Below, in pieces: positions 5,064 through 6,463 of a stretch of DNA of 6,463 nucleotides. The position numbers were made by a program, and so were the translations under genes. Below the pieces are notes generated by a model, which searched no databases, was not told the origin of the DNA, and saw only the letters and a list, made by a program, of their open reading frames with translations. Source of the DNA: Candidatus Methanomethylicia archaeon (GTDB taxonomy: Archaea; Thermoproteota; Methanomethylicia; Methanomethylicales; Methanomethylicaceae). Positions within the stretch are counted from its first letter, which is position 1; each line of letters opens with the position of its first letter. Location: assembly GCA_024464205.1 (NCBI GenBank), contig JANHAI010000061.1:1-6463 (forward strand), written 5' to 3'.

Positions 5064-6463
5064 TTGACAGAGGCACTCGAAGAGATAATGGATTACCGAG
5101 AGAGGTTCGTGAACTTCCTCAAGTCGTACCAGGACAGGAAGGAGGCTTACAAGTACAGGGATGCGATAGCGCAGGCCGCCTCACAGGGGAAGACCTCTCT
5201 GGTGATAGACTTCGACGACCTCATCTCATTCGACCCTGACCTCGCGCACGACCTCAAGGAACGGCCGATGGAGCTCCTGCCGAAGTTCAACTCCGCGATC
5301 CACGACGTGATGCGTGTCGAGAACATGATGTACGCAGCGAAGGTGAAGGGGTTCAGGGCACGGATCAGGAAGCTCGACGAGGTCGTCCCCCTGAGGTCCC
5401 TCAAGTCGACACACATGGGCAAGCTCATCATGGTCGAGGGCATAATCACACGGGCGTCGGCGGTCAAGCAGCTTCTGAGGAGCGCGGTGTTCATGTGCCC
5501 TCGGTGCGGAGAGAAGATGATCATCGAGCAAACCGGCAACATACTTATGCCCCCTCCCCAGTGCACAAACGAGGCGTGCGCGAGGAAGGGCTTCTTCAGG
5601 CTCATCCCTGAAGAATCCACTTTCGTGGACTGGCAGCTCATCTCGGTCCAGGAGCGCCCCGAGGAGCTCCCCCCAGGGCAGCTACCAAGGACTGTAGAGG
5701 CGATGCTCCAGGGGGACATCGTGGATCTCTCGAGACCTGGAGACCGGATCTCGATGGTCGGCATCCTCCAGGCGAAGCAGGAGTTCACTTCGAAGGGCTT
5801 CAGGCTCGCGACATTCTCGTCTGGCGTCGACGTCAACAACTTGGAGGTCGCGGAGCGCGGCGCAGAGGAGGTCGCCATATCGCAAGAGGACGAAAAGGCG
5901 ATACTCGCACTAGCGAGCGATCCAAACGTCGTCGAGAAGATAAAGAACTCGATTGCCCCATCGATCTACGCGTATGACGACATAAAAGAGGCGGTGGCGT
6001 ACCAGCTAGCCGGCGGGGTCACAAAGAACTTGCCCGACATCAAGATCAGGGGAGACATAAATATCCTGCTGGTCGGGGACCCAGGCTGCCTTGTGGCGGA
6101 CGAGAGGGTGATTTTAGGCGACGGTCGCATAGCAAAGATTGGGGCGCTGGGGAAGTACCACCTTGAGCCGTTGGGGATCCAGGTCCAGACTGGCCAAGGC
6201 TGCCGAAGGGCACTCGCCACGACTTTCCACGTCTACAGGGACCAGCCCGTGATAGAGGTGATAACCGAATCCGGCAAGAGCGTAAAAGGTACCTACAACC
6301 ACCCGCTGCTCGTCGTCTACGCAGAAAACGGCCGCCTGAAGAGAGCGTGGCGCCGCCTTGATGAGCTGAAAGTTGGAGACCGGCTCGCTGTAGTGAATGG
6401 CTTCAAATGCACAAAGACCGCCTACGTGAGCACAGGGTTCCAGGCCGTCGTTCGGGACAGCCA
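5064..6463 (+). CDS. mcm: MCM replicative DNA helicase with intein in the P-loop (3' end missing)
   Basis: N-extein plus partial intein of the archaeal hexameric MCM helicase, the motor that unwinds DNA at the fork. The frame is open from the TTG at 5064 to the window end. Visible order: helical N-terminal A domain (1-110), OB-fold segment with MGKLIMVEGIITRAS from 118, a C4 zinc site (Cys145, Cys148, Cys167, Cys172; CX2C...CX4C), and the QERPEELPPGQLPR stretch at 196-209 leading to RPGDRISMVGIL, which is strongly MCM-like. The AAA+ entry follows: SIAPSIYAYDDIKEAVAYQLAGGV, then RGDINILLVGDPG ending at residue 341. Most MCMs have GHEDIK where this has AYDDIK. At Gly341 the Walker A motif breaks off and residue 342 is the first Cys of an intein; the P-loop Lys, Walker B, sensors and arginine finger are beyond the window. 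Mature MCM would need protein splicing. The gene directly follows gins23. Confidence 0.95.
   Translation, partial: MTEALEEIMDYRERFVNFLKSYQDRKEAYKYRDAIAQAASQGKTSLVIDFDDLISFDPDLAHDLKERPMELLPKFNSAIHDVMRVENMMYAAKVKGFRARIRKLDEVVPLRSLKSTHMGKLIMVEGIITRASAVKQLLRSAVFMCPRCGEKMIIEQTGNILMPPPQCTNEACARKGFFRLIPEESTFVDWQLISVQERPEELPPGQLPRTVEAMLQGDIVDLSRPGDRISMVGILQAKQEFTSKGFRLATFSSGVDVNNLEVAERGAEEVAISQEDEKAILALASDPNVVEKIKNSIAPSIYAYDDIKEAVAYQLAGGVTKNLPDIKIRGDINILLVGDPGCLVADERVILGDGRIAKIGALGKYHLEPLGIQVQTGQGCRRALATTFHVYRDQPVIEVITESGKSVKGTYNHPLLVVYAENGRLKRAWRRLDELKVGDRLAVVNGFKCTKTAYVSTGFQAVVRDS
6087..6463 (+). mobile_element. Intein in MCM Walker A motif (N-terminal part only)
   Basis: An in-frame insertion begins with Cys right after the extein GDPG. 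The first 125 intein residues are in the window. Block A is CLVADERVILGDG (intein residues 1-13), with the nucleophile Cys1. Block B is GTYNHPLLV, with the TxxH motif at Thr69-His72 that assists the N-S acyl shift. A typical strand WRRLDELKVGDRLAV follows at 88-102. These are the hallmarks of a class 1 intein with a HINT fold. The C-terminal His-Asn end, the +1 residue (predicted Thr of TAKS) and any LAGLIDADG homing endonuclease lie downstream, so full-length versus mini-intein is undecided. Inteins at the MCM/Cdc21 P-loop are known from other archaea, so the site is an established hotspot. Confidence 0.93.

Noticed and set aside
5147..5878. 243-codon minus-strand open frame opposite mcm
   Set aside because: It is fully antisense to the MCM N-terminal domain, whose zinc site and motifs are clear. 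The antisense product shows no domain and no SD or promoter.
6087..6463. Frameshift or assembly error in mcm rather than an intein
   Set aside because: The reading frame stays open with intein block A, the TxxH of block B and a typical HINT strand in the right order and spacing, starting with Cys at a known insertion site.

Overview
The window looks like archaeal chromosome, most likely from the TACK/crenarchaeal side. It carries archaeal-type replication proteins (separate large and small clamp-loader subunits, a GINS subunit, an MCM helicase), AT-rich TATA-like boxes in short intergenic gaps, and GTG and TTG start codons next to Shine-Dalgarno (SD) sites. From memory, rfc genes beside gins23-mcm recall the Sulfolobus arrangement. 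That placement is an inference, and no 16S gene is present to test it.

Layout. (1) Bases 1-1325, plus strand: the 3' part of mobB, then complete moaA, with an ATGA start/stop overlap; this is a molybdenum-cofactor operon that begins upstream. (2) Bases 1312-3574, minus strand: rfcS followed by rfcL, forming the replication factor C clamp loader. The end of rfcL overlaps the end of moaA by 14 bases, tail to tail. (3) Bases 3575-3647: a compact divergent promoter region. (4) Bases 3648-4439, plus strand: a multi-pass membrane protein resembling the substrate-binding S component of an ECF vitamin transporter, with no ECF ATPase or T component in view. (5) Bases 4487-6463, plus strand: gins23 and mcm, one base apart and with their own TATA-like box. 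The mcm gene runs off the end of the window.

The strongest finding is that the mcm frame is interrupted exactly in the Walker A P-loop. After the extein residues GDPG at bases 6075-6086, the frame continues into a Cys-initiated intein N-terminal splicing domain instead of the expected TAKSQ-like continuation. The rest of the intein and the C-extein lie outside the window.

How the genes work together: RfcS and RfcL load the PCNA sliding clamp, while MCM and GINS (with a Cdc45/GAN-type partner not seen here) form the replicative helicase. The rfc operon and the gins23-mcm operon therefore cover two central replisome activities on either side of one transporter-like gene. MobB and MoaA belong to a separate pathway, molybdopterin synthesis and maturation. 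There is no gene-free stretch longer than 300 bases, and I saw no tRNA, rRNA, CRISPR array or insertion sequence. I did not find a wholly new multi-gene system; the unusual points are the P-loop intein, atypical C-termini of RfcL and MoaA, and the isolated S component.
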